Below, piece by piece: positions 41,281 through 51,063 of a DNA stretch of 64,000 nt. The stretch lies in the NCBI RefSeq assembly GCF_017377855.1, contig NZ_JAFREP010000025.1:113179-177178 (forward strand), written 5' to 3'. The notes under the pieces are model-generated. The model was not told where the DNA came from. It worked only from the letters and a program-made list of their open reading frames with translations, and made no database searches. The position numbers and the translations under genes are program-made. The DNA is from Acanthopleuribacter pedis (GTDB lineage: Bacteria > Acidobacteriota > Holophagae > Acanthopleuribacterales > Acanthopleuribacteraceae). How positions within the stretch are numbered: position 1 is the first letter of the stretch; each line of letters begins with the position of its first letter.

Positions 41281-44200
41281 ATGGTGATGCACAGGGTGAT
41301 ACGCCGCTGGGTCGGCTTGGTTTGGTTGTTGTCGGCAACCCTACCTTTCCTGTGGGGCCGCGAGAATTTCGTTAAATTTGAACGCCTCGGCATTGAGCAA
41401 GGCCTTTCCCAGAACGTGGTGAGCGCGATTCACCAGGATCACCGGGGTTTTCTATGGCTTGGAACCCAGGATGGTTTGAACCGCTACGACGGTCACGAAT
41501 TTGTGGTTTACCGTCCCGTTCCCCTCGATCCCGGCGCGATTTCCGCGGCCAACATTTCGAGCCTGGCCGAGGATCGCGGCGGTCGCCTTTTGGTGGGGAC
41601 CCTCGGCGGCGGACTGAATGTGTTCGACAAAGCACGCCGCGCTTTTACCGCCTACCGTCACGATCCCCAACGAATTGATTCGCTCAGCAATGATTTGGTG
41701 CGCTGCATCACCATCGACCGCCAGGATCGAATTTGGATTGGCACCGACCGCGGCCTCAATTTGTTCTTGGAAGGGGAGGACCGTTTTTTACGGTTTGACC
41801 TGAATCAGGGGAGCGGGGATCCCGCCATGGTTACCGCCATTCGCCAGCGCGCCGACCAATCCTTGTGGGTGGGCACCCGCAACAAAGGTTTGCTGTTGTT
41901 TGAACCCAATTCGGCCCGTGTTTTGGCCTTCCCCACCGCCCACGACGATCCCTTGGGGCCGGGCTCGCGCCAGATCCTTGCGCTTGCCTTGGACGCGGAT
42001 GAAACCTTGTGGTTGGGCACGGATCGGGGTTTTGCCATGTTGCCCGACCAAGGGACTCGCTTTACCCATTTGCGGTTACCCATCGCCACGGAAACCGCGC
42101 ATGCCCCGGTGATTGCCGTAAACGTCGGCGGCGACGGCAGGATTTGGTTGGGATCGCAGCAGGGTTTGTTCCGTTATTACCCCGACACGGGACTTTTTGA
42201 TCGGTTCACCTATGACTACAACGATCCCTACAGCATTTCGAATGATTTGGTGACCACGGTGCTTGAGGACCGCAACGGTTTGATGTGGATCGGGACCGAG
42301 GGCGGCGGCCTCAATAAATTGAACCCGGCCGTTGAGGTGTTTCGTCTTTACCGGCGGGGCGTGGGCGGCAAAGCCTTGGGCGTCGTGGTTGGTTTGCAAC
42401 AGGACCGCAACGGCGCGATTTGGGTGGGCACCGACGGCTCCGGTTTGCACCGCTTCGACCCGCAAACCGAGCGTTTTAAGTCCTTTTACCATGACCCCGA
42501 GGACCCGGAGACCTTGAGCAGCGACAACCTGTGGTCCATTGATGAAAGCCCGGACGGTTACTTGTGGATTAGTTCGCGGCGGGGTTTTAATCGCTTCGAT
42601 CCTCGGACGGGCAAAACCCGCCGTTACTTGCCGACGCCCGACTTTCCCACCGGTTTCGACGGTTTGTACGACAAGCAGGGGCGTTATTGGTTTGCGGCCT
42701 TCGGCGGCGGACTGGTGCGTTTGGAGGCCGACCGCGAAACCGTGACGCGTTTTCGCGCCGAGGAGCACAACCCCAACAGCTTGGTCCACGATTTTACGCT
42801 GAGCTTGGGTGAAGACCCGGACGGGCACCTCTGGATCGGCACCTTCGGCGGCGGCGTTTCCATGTTGGATACCGAAACGAACCGTTTTACCAATTTTCGC
42901 CAGGACCCGAAACGCGAGGACGGTCTGGGCGACAACGCGGTGGTTTGTTTCTTCAGCGACAGCGCCGGCCGTTTTTGGTTGGGCACCGTCCAGGCCGGTT
43001 TACACCAATTCCTCCCGGAAACCCAAACCTTCCGGCGCTGGGACAGCCGCCACGGTTTGCCGAACAGCAACATTTACGCAATTCGCGAGGACCGTCGCGG
43101 CCTGTTGTGGCTTAGTACGAACATTGGGTTGGTGACCTTTTCGCCCGAAACCGGTGAAATGACCCACTACGATGCACGCTACAACTTGCAAAGTCAGGAG
43201 TTTAACCAGGGCGCGGGACTTATTGCCGACAATGGCGAACTCTATTTTGGTGGAATTCGCGGATTTAATCGCTTCCAGCCCGAGGACATCCGCCGCAACG
43301 AAATCCCGCCACTCGTTGCCATCACCGCGTTTAAAAAGTTTTACCAAAACGTACCGGTTGATTTGGAATCCGGCGAGGTGCTCGATATCCAAGCCCGTGA
43401 CAGCCTGATTTCCTTTGAATTTGCCGCGCTTGATTTCACCCATCCAAAAGGTAACCGGTTCGCCTACCAACTGGAGGGTTTTCACACCGACTGGATCGAA
43501 ACCGGCGCGAAAAGCGACGTGTCTTTTACCAATTTGGACGCGGGTACCTATCATCTGCGCGTGAAAGCCGCCAATCCCGACGGGGTTTGGAGCGATCAAC
43601 CTGCCGTATTTTCGTTTCGCATCGTGCCGCCGCCGTGGCGCAGCCCGCTTGCCTTTGGCATTTATGCGTTGTTGCTGCTGCTGGTGGTTGGCAGCGTGTG
43701 GCGTTTGCAGCTGTACCGCTTGCGCCGTGCCCGCGACATCAACCATCGGTTGCGGCGCCTTGATCGCCTAAAAGATGAATTTCTCGCCAATACCTCCCAC
43801 GAACTGCGCACCCCGCTCAATGGCATTATCGGCATCGCCGAATCGCTTTTGGAAGGGGCGGGCGGCGACATCACGGGTTTGATGCGCGAGAACCTCAAAC
43901 TTATGGTCTCCAGCGGACGGCGCCTTGATCATTTGATTAACGATATTCTCGACTTCGCCAAAATGCGCCACAAAAGCCTGGAACTTCAGTGTACCGAGGT
44001 GGATTTACAAGCGGTGGTCGAGGTGGTGCTCGCGCTGTGTGAACCCTTGGCCAAAGACGCACAGATTGCCCTGGTAAACGAAATTGACCCGGACTTCGCG
44101 CCCTGTTGGGCGGATGAAAATCGGCTCCACCAAATTCTGCACAACCTCATCGGCAACGCGGTGAAGTTCACCCGCAAGGGCAAGGTCACCGTCAAAGCCC

Positions 44201-46389
44201 GGGTCCATCAGGATTTGGCCATCGTGCATGTTATCGACACCGGGATTGGCATTCCCGAGGATCGGCTCGATTCGATTTTCGAGTCTTTTGAGCAAATCGA
44301 AGGATCCGCCTCACGGGAATATGGGGGGACCGGCCTTGGCTTGGCGATCACCCAAAAGCTGGTGAACCTTCACGGCGGCACCATTCGCGTAAAATCCACC
44401 TTGGGTCGTGGTTCCGATTTTTCGTTTTCGATCCCGCTCGCGGTCGGTCAGACTGCCGCGAAACCGACTTTGGTTCAGGAACCGGATCGCACCTGGCATT
44501 GGGGAAGCGAACGGGAGGAGCCGGAAGCGCCCGATTACTTTGAGGATGAGGCCATGGTTTCGAGCGCCGGCGCCGACCATTTTCACGTGCTGGTGGTCGA
44601 TGACGAGGTGGTCAATTGCCGGGTGCTCGAAAACCTGCTGCGTTTGCGCGGTTATCGGGTTACCTCTTGCCACGGCGGCGAGGAGGTGGCCAAGCTGGTC
44701 GAGGCGCAGGGCGACGTGGACCTGCTTTTGCTCGACGTCATGATGCCGCGCGTGACCGGGTACCAGGTATTACAGAAGTTGCGGCGCCGTTATTCGGCGG
44801 CCGAATTGCCGGTCATTCTGTTGACGGCCAAGGCGGGAGAGCGGGACCTGGCCTTGGGTTTCCATCTGGGCTGCAACGATTACGTCACCAAACCTTTTTC
44901 CAAGGAAGAACTGCTGGCGCGCGTCCAAACCCAGCTCAACTTACGCATTTTGACCCGTGACTTGGAAGCGGTCGTGGCGCAGCGCACCAACGAAATCAAA
45001 GCCTATGTTGCCGAGTTGGAAACCATGAACGACATCACCAAAACCATTAACAGTGAGGGTGATTTCGAAAAGGTGATGAACTTGGTTCTGGAGCAGGGGA
45101 TTGCTCTGTTCCCGCAAGCGAGCATGGCGACCTTCATGTTTCTCGATGAAAGCCGGCGTTTTTTCCAAATTAAGGCCGGTGTCGGCTACGACATGAACGA
45201 CCTGATCAAAGGGGTTGACTTCCCGCTGGAAGTCGCATTGGAGCGCTACACGCGGCGCGGCGACAGTTTGGCCCCGGGCATTGCCGTCATTCGTTCGCCG
45301 CGGCGCAAAACCGTACCCCCGGCTTTCGCCGAATTCCCCGCGCCCCAGTCGTTGCTGGCCATGGAAGTCCATCTGGACGGCCGTCTCGAAGGGTTTCTGG
45401 TACTCGACAACAGCACCCATCCCGACGGGTTTAAAGCCGCCGATGTCGCCCGTTTGGGCCGCTTCCGTGAACACGCCGTCAACGCCTTGGCGCGCGCCAA
45501 AAGTCTCAACAACCTGCGCGATACGCAAAAAGAGCTGGTCGAGGCCGCCCACCTGTTCGGGATGGCCGAAACCGCTACCCTGGTGATGCACAACATGGGC
45601 AACAACCTCAACAGCGTCAACACCTCGCTGCAAGTTTTGCGGGTGGATTTGCAGCGGGATCGCTGGTTGCGCAACCTGGAGCGCTTGGACGAACTGTTGC
45701 GCGCTCAGAAAGACATCGCCGGGTTTTTCCAGGAGGACCCACGCGCCGCCCATGTGCCCCAGCTGGTTTCCGAACTGACCCAGCGCCTCTACCTTTGGCG
45801 CAAGCAACTGCTGTTTGAGAGTGAGCGCTTGGAGGAACACGTCCAGGCCGTGCTCAAAGCACTGCGTGAGCAACGCGATTACGCCAACATTAAACGCCGT
45901 TTGGAACCGGGCGACATGAATCGCATTTTGGAAGGGGTTTTGGCCTTGGATGATGCCTTGGCCGGTTCGGTACCCATTCAGGTGAACCGTGCATTTCGGA
46001 TGCCGCCGCGGGTTCCGGTTCACAAGATCCAGTTGATGCGGGTCTTTTTCTGTTTGGTGCGCAACGCCGTGGAGGCCGTGGACGAACAGGCAAAAAAAGG
46101 GGACACGGAGTACGAGGGTATTCTGCACATTGAGACCGGGGTGATTACCGAGGACGGCGTTGATAAGGTGTTTGTTTTCTTTGAAGACAACGGGATCGGC
46201 ATTGAGCCGGAAAACCTGGCGCGGGTATTTACCCAGGGGTTTTCAACCAAAAGGCGCGTCAAAGGGTTTGGTTTGCATAACTGTGCCAACGCGCTAAAAG
46301 CCATGGGTGCAACCATTGAACTAACCAGTGAAGGCGTGAGCCGAGGCTCCATGGCGCGGCTAACCTTCCCGGTTCCCGCGCCGGATTAA
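41281..46389 (+). CDS. Second giant hybrid sensor histidine kinase with propeller and dual kinase modules
   Basis: The ATG at 41281 gives 1702 aa, beginning MVMHRVIRRWVGLVWLL, a good signal or anchor. The longer frame reaches back into the family A repeat and reads as non-protein. About 14 propeller repeats (FLWLGTQDGLNRYDG, MWIGTEGGGLN) fill residues 35-690. A Y_Y_Y domain follows (about 700-775), then a membrane helix (WRSPLAFGIYALLLLLVVGSVW). Cytosolic modules: HisKA with H840 (NTSHELRTPLNG), HATPase (GTGLGLAITQKL), receiver with D1152 (LLLDVMMPRVTG) and lysine in YVTKPFSK, coiled coil, GAF-like segment, then a second kinase module with H1437 in VMHNMGNNLNS and a second ATPase lobe (FEDNGIGIEPENL, KGFGLHNCAN). 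It is a paralogue of the protein at 15739-21099. Confidence 0.9.
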   Translation: MVMHRVIRRWVGLVWLLSATLPFLWGRENFVKFERLGIEQGLSQNVVSAIHQDHRGFLWLGTQDGLNRYDGHEFVVYRPVPLDPGAISAANISSLAEDRGGRLLVGTLGGGLNVFDKARRAFTAYRHDPQRIDSLSNDLVRCITIDRQDRIWIGTDRGLNLFLEGEDRFLRFDLNQGSGDPAMVTAIRQRADQSLWVGTRNKGLLLFEPNSARVLAFPTAHDDPLGPGSRQILALALDADETLWLGTDRGFAMLPDQGTRFTHLRLPIATETAHAPVIAVNVGGDGRIWLGSQQGLFRYYPDTGLFDRFTYDYNDPYSISNDLVTTVLEDRNGLMWIGTEGGGLNKLNPAVEVFRLYRRGVGGKALGVVVGLQQDRNGAIWVGTDGSGLHRFDPQTERFKSFYHDPEDPETLSSDNLWSIDESPDGYLWISSRRGFNRFDPRTGKTRRYLPTPDFPTGFDGLYDKQGRYWFAAFGGGLVRLEADRETVTRFRAEEHNPNSLVHDFTLSLGEDPDGHLWIGTFGGGVSMLDTETNRFTNFRQDPKREDGLGDNAVVCFFSDSAGRFWLGTVQAGLHQFLPETQTFRRWDSRHGLPNSNIYAIREDRRGLLWLSTNIGLVTFSPETGEMTHYDARYNLQSQEFNQGAGLIADNGELYFGGIRGFNRFQPEDIRRNEIPPLVAITAFKKFYQNVPVDLESGEVLDIQARDSLISFEFAALDFTHPKGNRFAYQLEGFHTDWIETGAKSDVSFTNLDAGTYHLRVKAANPDGVWSDQPAVFSFRIVPPPWRSPLAFGIYALLLLLVVGSVWRLQLYRLRRARDINHRLRRLDRLKDEFLANTSHELRTPLNGIIGIAESLLEGAGGDITGLMRENLKLMVSSGRRLDHLINDILDFAKMRHKSLELQCTEVDLQAVVEVVLALCEPLAKDAQIALVNEIDPDFAPCWADENRLHQILHNLIGNAVKFTRKGKVTVKARVHQDLAIVHVIDTGIGIPEDRLDSIFESFEQIEGSASREYGGTGLGLAITQKLVNLHGGTIRVKSTLGRGSDFSFSIPLAVGQTAAKPTLVQEPDRTWHWGSEREEPEAPDYFEDEAMVSSAGADHFHVLVVDDEVVNCRVLENLLRLRGYRVTSCHGGEEVAKLVEAQGDVDLLLLDVMMPRVTGYQVLQKLRRRYSAAELPVILLTAKAGERDLALGFHLGCNDYVTKPFSKEELLARVQTQLNLRILTRDLEAVVAQRTNEIKAYVAELETMNDITKTINSEGDFEKVMNLVLEQGIALFPQASMATFMFLDESRRFFQIKAGVGYDMNDLIKGVDFPLEVALERYTRRGDSLAPGIAVIRSPRRKTVPPAFAEFPAPQSLLAMEVHLDGRLEGFLVLDNSTHPDGFKAADVARLGRFREHAVNALARAKSLNNLRDTQKELVEAAHLFGMAETATLVMHNMGNNLNSVNTSLQVLRVDLQRDRWLRNLERLDELLRAQKDIAGFFQEDPRAAHVPQLVSELTQRLYLWRKQLLFESERLEEHVQAVLKALREQRDYANIKRRLEPGDMNRILEGVLALDDALAGSVPIQVNRAFRMPPRVPVHKIQLMRVFFCLVRNAVEAVDEQAKKGDTEYEGILHIETGVITEDGVDKVFVFFEDNGIGIEPENLARVFTQGFSTKRRVKGFGLHNCANALKAMGATIELTSEGVSRGSMARLTFPVPAPD

Positions 46390-46769
46390 CGGGGTTCGTC
46401 CACCGTTTGCCCACCGCGTCGAAAATTCTCCGCGGTGAAGATTGCGGCCTGTTCGGTGGCGGAGACTTATTGGAAGCCCTTGGAAAAAAAGCGTTTAATC
46501 CTGTGATTCCGGTTGCCGGCGGCCTTGAGCCACCGTGAGAACGGCCTTCGGTTTACCTGGATCGTGGCGTATCAAAAATCTTTGCATTAAAATAGTTAGA
46601 ATCGCATTCATGTTCAGCAGCGCGCGCGTGGCCACGTGGTTGTTCGTGTACCCTTGCCGCAAATGATCGTTTGCAACTTTTGTTTTCCGCCGAATTACCG
46701 ACAAAAACAAAAAGTTTGTTTGTTTCATCCCAACCACCACCGTCATACGCACACACAGGAGTCGTCCAT

Positions 46770-47402
46770 ATGCACAAGGTAGCCTTTTTTTTAGGTGAAT
46801 TGGACGCCGCGGATATTCATTGGTTCCTAAACGTCGGCCACACGCTTAAGTTGCCCAAGGACTCGGTTCTGATCCAATGCGGCAAAAACATCAAAGCGCT
46901 GTACATTTTGTTAGAAGGGCAGCTCGTCGTGCGGGGTGGTGCGCCCGACCATCCGATTATCGCCCGTTTGAGCGTGGGTGAAATCGTGGGTGAGTTGTCG
47001 TTTCTGGACCACCGACCGCCCAGTGCGACGGTTGAAACGGTGCAAGAGGCCGAGGTTCTGGCCATTCCCCGTTTTGAGTTAGAAGAAAAGCTGATTAACG
47101 ACCAGGGTTTTGCCGCGCGATTCTATCGCGCAATCGGCGTGTTGTTGGCCTCGCGCTTGCGCAAGACGGTTAGCCATTTGGGGCATCCGCAAAACCCGCC
47201 GCTGACCGCGGAAGAGTTGGGTCAAGGCATGGATGACGATGTGATGGAGAGCATTGGGATTGCCGAGGGTTGGTTCGATTTCATCATGAAAAAACTCCAT
47301 GACGAGTCCGATGATCACTGGGATCAGCGCATGGAGATGGAGCGGCAGAAGCGCAAACTCAAAGAGTCCAAGCAAAACGACGGCAAAATGGGTGTGGGTT
47401 AG
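46770..47402 (+). CDS. Cyclic-nucleotide-binding-domain protein without HTH
   Basis: The ATG at 46770 (210 aa) is chosen for the CAGGAG upstream. Residues about 15-130 form a cNMP-binding beta-barrel: LPKDSVLIQCGKNIKALYILLEGQLVV, then the phosphate-binding-cassette region LSVGEIVGELSFLDHRPPSATVETV (G-E-x-x-G-E-L-S and R-x-S/P-A-T). After the hinge helix (RFYRAIGVLLASRLRKTV) there is no winged-helix motif. The C-terminus is a charged helix (MEMERQKRKLKESKQ). It is unlikely to be a Crp-type transcription factor and more likely a cNMP-gated adaptor or partner of the upstream kinase, 380 bp away. Confidence 0.85.
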   Translation: MHKVAFFLGELDAADIHWFLNVGHTLKLPKDSVLIQCGKNIKALYILLEGQLVVRGGAPDHPIIARLSVGEIVGELSFLDHRPPSATVETVQEAEVLAIPRFELEEKLINDQGFAARFYRAIGVLLASRLRKTVSHLGHPQNPPLTAEELGQGMDDDVMESIGIAEGWFDFIMKKLHDESDDHWDQRMEMERQKRKLKESKQNDGKMGVG

Positions 47403-47422
47403 GATGGGCTGTGTCGTTCTCC

Positions 47423-47708
47423 CGGCGTGTGCTGAAAGTACACGCACGCCGCCATGCGAGGTCCATGCTTCATTTAAATGTGAGGCGGAGCCGAACCACC
47501 TCAAGCTGGTCGGGTAGAGAGCGTGCCGTAAGGTACGCCCTCTACCCGACCGAACCGGATCAAACCCCGACCACCATTTGTCCTTAACCCCCACCACGGG
47601 GGTGGTGGTCCGCCTCCTGCGAACATTTAAACGAATGGTGGGCCGAGCATGGGGGTGTGTTCGTCCCTTCAGGACGAACCGGAACACATGCCGGCCCGTT
47701 TTTTTTTC
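47423..47708 (+). ncRNA. Heavily structured intergenic region, candidate RNA
   Basis: Four consecutive stem-loops occupy the gap. (1) 47423-47450, GGCGTGTGCTG / TACACGCACGCC. (2) 47508-47551, GGTCGGGTAGAG paired with CTCTACCCGACC and capped by GCGTGCC-GTAA-GGTACGC. (3) 47587-47609, CCACCAC / GTGGTGG type. (4) 47659-47679, GTTCGTCC-CTTCA-GGACGAAC. They end at CCGG-N8-CCGG-CCC followed by ten T. This could be the 3' end of the cNMP gene transcript with an elaborate terminator, or a stand-alone structured RNA. The plus strand is inferred from the T tract. Confidence 0.4.
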
Positions 47709-47725
47709 CGTGTCCGCGGCGCCGG

Positions 47726-48406
47726 TTAGGCGGGGCGGAACACCAAATGCTCGTGACAGAAGTAAACGGGCAGGTCGGTCTGGCCCTCGGGTGTTTGGAA
47801 TTCGAGATGACTGCGGCTGCCGTGGGGTTCCATGAAGTAGAGGTGTGAGGTTTGTTTCATGGCGATTTGACGAGGGCCTTCCAAGTCGAGGCTGCCGTCG
47901 GCGTTGCGGTGGATGCGCATCGAAGAAAGAATGCGCAGCTTGTGTTTGCCGGCCAGGTTGTGGAGGCGGCGTAGTTGACCCTCGGCGTTGCCGTCGAAAT
48001 CCAAACCGTCGACGATGACCAAGCTGGGAGAGAGACGGGCTTGACGGTGGATCGTTTCAATCTCTTCATCCAGGTCGTTGATCATGCGCTGGCTGTCGCG
48101 GTAGGAAACCACCATCAGGTGGTTGTTCAGTTCCTCCCATGGGTGGCTGCGGTCTTCGGGATTGAATTTAAGAAACGCCGTGTAGATCTCTTGGTAATAA
48201 TCGTGAACTTTGGCGGAATCCATACCCGCGCTGAAATGAAGCACTTGGTGCCCGTCGAGGAGCGTGTCGATGGCAAAGTTGATAAGGGCGGCGCTTTTTC
48301 CCACGCCGGAGCGGGCTAGAATCAGGCTTATTTCGGCGTTGGGTAGCCCGGTCTTTTCGTCCAACAGCCGTAGCGGGTGATTGTCGTTAACTTCTTCTGC
48401 GATCAT
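47726..48406 (-). CDS. RecA/KaiC/DnaB-like P-loop ATPase
   Basis: The ATG at 48406 (226 aa) has GAGGTGG just upstream and the protein then begins MIAEEVNDNHPLRLLDEKTG. Upstream codons of the longer frame look non-coding. Walker A is ARSGVGKSAAL (K37) and Walker B is SLVIVDGLDFDG. The segment DGHQVLHFSAGMDSAKVHDYYQEI parallels the RecA/DnaB strand after the P-loop, where an E-M pair usually follows. The C-terminal strand LYFMEPHGSRSHLEF may be the beta-hairpin/sensor region. No DNA-binding domain is fused. It is probably a small regulatory or cytoskeletal-type ATPase; its role is unknown. Confidence 0.75.
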   Translation of the reverse strand: MIAEEVNDNHPLRLLDEKTGLPNAEISLILARSGVGKSAALINFAIDTLLDGHQVLHFSAGMDSAKVHDYYQEIYTAFLKFNPEDRSHPWEELNNHLMVVSYRDSQRMINDLDEEIETIHRQARLSPSLVIVDGLDFDGNAEGQLRRLHNLAGKHKLRILSSMRIHRNADGSLDLEGPRQIAMKQTSHLYFMEPHGSRSHLEFQTPEGQTDLPVYFCHEHLVFRPA

Positions 48407-49102
48407 GATCCACCTCTTCCGTTTGGCGGGCGGCGCGTCCAAGACACTTATTTCAGCTCGGCGCGATGGCGCGCGGGTGTTCCCGGCAAACTTAAAAAAA
48501 TTTGCAACCGGGTTAGGCCAAGGCTTTGCCCCGCCGTGCTTGCGAGCCGAATCACAGCTTTTCGCTAGGAAGGACAGGCCGTACCGGGCCCGATCCAGGA
48601 CCGCGGTCACGCGAACCGCGGGGTTCTCGGCTCTTAAAGCAAAGTGAGCAACAGACTCACGCTAACTTAGGGTTTGCATTTCTCATCTTAGTTCGCGCCT
48701 CGCTAAAATTCAATCAAATGCTCTTGCTTGTTTAACTTTGTTTTGTGTCCTCGAGTATCTTGCTGATTCGCGGAAGTTTGAGAAGACCTGCCGCCATCCT
48801 TGCGATTTGTGATCCCCACCGCCCGGCTTTGATTGACGCTTGGCCGTTCCCAACCTATGATGGTTTTTCTTGTCGAGGCACGCCCACATGGCTTATGACC
48901 TAAGAGGCGCGATGTGAGCAAGGGATTTTGGCTAAAGATCTGGAGTGAAATGGTCTGGAAAAAGCCAGCCGGGGTCGCGCCCGACCACACCCGTTGGGTG
49001 CGGTGAGCATTTTTACAGTCCGTTGTAGCCCAGAGGTTTAGCTTAAATCGCCGCGTCGCGCTTCTTAGGTCTGAGCCATGTGATTGAACCCAGCGAGGCA
49101 TC
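48407..49102. other. Intergenic region with family B element
   Basis: About 700 bp lie between a minus-strand ATPase gene and the plus-strand antiporter gene. Besides the family B copy at 48898-49070, I see no gene. The antiporter leader is only 32 bp after the element, so its promoter may lie inside or just upstream of the element. Confidence 0.5.
48898..49070. mobile_element. Family B MITE-like element, copy 4
   Basis: This 173-bp element runs from ACCTAAGAGGCGCGATG to CGTCGCGCTTCTTAGGT. The interior ATCTGGAGTGAAATGG, CACCCGTTGGGTGCGGTGAGCA and TAGCCCAGAGGTTTAGC matches copy 1 closely. The flanks (ATG / CTG) show no clear target duplication. It lies immediately upstream of the Ca2+/Na+ antiporter gene. 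Confidence 0.85.
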
Positions 49103-50185
49103 ATGATTCTGCAGCTTTTTGAATGGATGGTCGCTACCATCGGCCAGTGGCCCTCCGTTGTTCTTTTTTTTCTCGTCGGCATTGCCGGTCTTAATTACGG
49201 GGCCGATTGGCTGGTTGACGGCGCTTCGAACATTGGATTTCGGTTCGGGATTTCCGCCGCCATGATCGGCCTGACCGTGGTTGCCTTCGGCACCTCGGCA
49301 CCCGAGTTGGTCGTCTCCGTGATGACCGCGCTCCAAGGGAAACCCGAGATTTGTCTCGGCAACGTGGTCGGCTCGAACATCGCCAATACGGCGCTCATTC
49401 TCGGGGCCACCGCGATCATTTTCCCGATCAATGTCAGCAAAGACGCCGTGAACTACGACGCGCCGATCAGCTTTTTCGCCATCGCCACGGTTCTGGCCTT
49501 GGCCTTGATCGGCAGCACCATCTCTCGCCTCGACGGCCTGATTCTGCTGGGAATTTTCACGACCTGGATGATTTGGTTGGTGCGCAAGTCCTTGCGCGAA
49601 GCCTCATTGGTGCGCAAGGAACGCAAAGAACAAGCCGCCGCCAAAGAAGCGGCGCGCGCCGAGGGCGCGGGCGAGGTGGAAGAGGAAGAGCTCCATTTCC
49701 ACCCACGTCCGATGTGGATGGACGCCGCTTTGATCACCGTGGGTTTGGTGGCCCTGGTTTTTGGCGCCGACGCGCTGGTGATTGCCGCGGTCGCGGCCGC
49801 GCGCGCCTTGGCCGTACCCGAGGTGGTGGTTGGTTTGACCATCGTCGCGGGCGGTACCTCGCTGCCCGAACTGGCCGTCGGCCTGATGGCCGCCCTCAAG
49901 CGCAACGCCGATATCACCGTGGGCAACGTCATGGGTTCCAACATTTTTAATGGTTTCCTGATCCTGGGTGTCGCCGCCGTCTTGGCGCCTATCGCCTTTA
50001 ATGTCAATGGATTCGCCTGGTCCGGCGATGCCGGCACGCTCTACGTCGACATTCCCTTCTGTGTATTCGTGTGTGCCTTGGTGATCCCCATGATGCGCCA
50101 TAACCAACAAATTTCCCGCGCCAAAGGCGGTGTGTTGCTGTTGCTGTACCTGGGTTATTTGGTCACCTTGGTGCTGCGCCAGTAG
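49103..50185 (+). CDS. Calcium/sodium antiporter (CaCA family)
   Basis: This 360-aa inner-membrane protein has about ten hydrophobic segments in two inverted halves. Each half carries an alpha-repeat: TVVAFGTSAPELVVSVMTAL with GNVVGSNIANTALILG, and TIVAGGTSLPELAVGLMAAL with GNVMGSNIFNGFLILG. The conserved acidic residue is in each G-T-S-x-P-E. An acidic/Ala-rich cytosolic loop (about 175-200, AKEAARAEGAGEVEEEE) separates the halves. This is the full YrbG-type layout. Likely role: Ca2+ extrusion driven by Na+ or H+. GAGG lies close to the ATG. Confidence 0.92.
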   Translation: MILQLFEWMVATIGQWPSVVLFFLVGIAGLNYGADWLVDGASNIGFRFGISAAMIGLTVVAFGTSAPELVVSVMTALQGKPEICLGNVVGSNIANTALILGATAIIFPINVSKDAVNYDAPISFFAIATVLALALIGSTISRLDGLILLGIFTTWMIWLVRKSLREASLVRKERKEQAAAKEAARAEGAGEVEEEELHFHPRPMWMDAALITVGLVALVFGADALVIAAVAAARALAVPEVVVGLTIVAGGTSLPELAVGLMAALKRNADITVGNVMGSNIFNGFLILGVAAVLAPIAFNVNGFAWSGDAGTLYVDIPFCVFVCALVIPMMRHNQQISRAKGGVLLLLYLGYLVTLVLRQ

Positions 50186-50249
50186 TTATCCACGGTGTGG
50201 GTAAAGATGGCCCGCTTTTTTTGTCGCACGTTTAACCGGTGAGCTTCGA

Positions 50250-50282
50250 CCCGTTATCGACGATGATTGGGTAGGGCGGGTC
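50250..50282. terminator. Possible convergent terminator
   Basis: GACCCG and CGGGTC flank a 21-base loop and run into TTTT on the plus strand, between the antiporter and the convergent methyltransferase gene. The stem is short, so this is tentative. Confidence 0.35.
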
Positions 50283-50307
50283 TTTTCACTTATTGTTGTC
50301 GGGACCG

Positions 50308-51063
50308 TTAACGCCAGCGGCCGTTGTGCTGCAAGATGGTGCTGACGTTTTCCGGCAGGCAGGCGGTCAAATCGGTCCAACTCAGGCCGCGATCATTTAA
50401 AAAACGTTCCGTCAGATAATGGCGCCGTTTGGGAATTTTGGCGTACCAGGACAACAGCAAAACCGTGCGTTGTGCTTCCGTGAGACGCCAGGGGATGTTC
50501 GTCGCGCGCAAGCGTGCGCTGATCGTGTAGAGACAGAGTGCCGCCGCGACCGAGAGGTTGAACTTGCGGCCCATACCCAATACGGGAAGGGTCGCGGTCG
50601 CGTCCAGTGATGCGTGCACGCAATCGCTGAGGCCCAGGTCTTCCGAGCCGAACACCAACGCCGTTTTTTGGTCGAGGTCGACCGCGTCAAGCGGAATGGC
50701 ATCGGGCCGGGTGGAAAGGCCGACCACCCGGTAACCTGCTTTTTTCAGCTCGGTTAGGCAGGGGCTGGCGTCGTCTTGTTCCGCGTGTTTGTAGAGATCG
50801 ACCCATTTCGAGGCGCCCACCGCCACGCCGGGCGCCACCGTGAATTTGCGGCGGCGGGTAATGACGTGAAAATCTTGGACGCCGTAACACTCGCAGGAGC
50901 GAATCACCGCGCTGGCGTCGTGGGGGTCGGCGATGTCTTCCATGACCACGGTGACGTGGCGGGTTCGTTCGGCCGCGGCCTGTTGAAACAGGTTCTTTTT
51001 GTTTTCAGAAATAAATCCGGCGAAGTAATCGGTGAGCTCGGCGACGAGGTCGAGACGCTGCAT
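50308..51063 (-). CDS. TrmH-family (SpoU) RNA 2'-O-methyltransferase
   Basis: The ATG at 51063 (251 aa, MQRLDLVAELTDYF) is preferred over a frame starting 48 bp upstream because it aligns with the start expected for TrmH and has AAAGG upstream. The SPOUT motifs are: motif 1 DPHDASAVIRSCECYGVQ (the N of N-x-x-A-x-x-R is replaced by D-x-x-D-A-S-A-x-x-R), motif 2 ALVFGSEDLGLSD, and motif 3 GMGRKFNLSVAAALCLY. This knotted fold transfers methyl from SAM to ribose 2'-OH, in TrmH at tRNA G18. The C-terminal extension (RRHYLTERFL) matches tRNA-type TrmH. The exact target is inferred. Confidence 0.85.
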   Translation of the reverse strand: MQRLDLVAELTDYFAGFISENKKNLFQQAAAERTRHVTVVMEDIADPHDASAVIRSCECYGVQDFHVITRRRKFTVAPGVAVGASKWVDLYKHAEQDDASPCLTELKKAGYRVVGLSTRPDAIPLDAVDLDQKTALVFGSEDLGLSDCVHASLDATATLPVLGMGRKFNLSVAAALCLYTISARLRATNIPWRLTEAQRTVLLLSWYAKIPKRRHYLTERFLNDRGLSWTDLTACLPENVSTILQHNGRWR

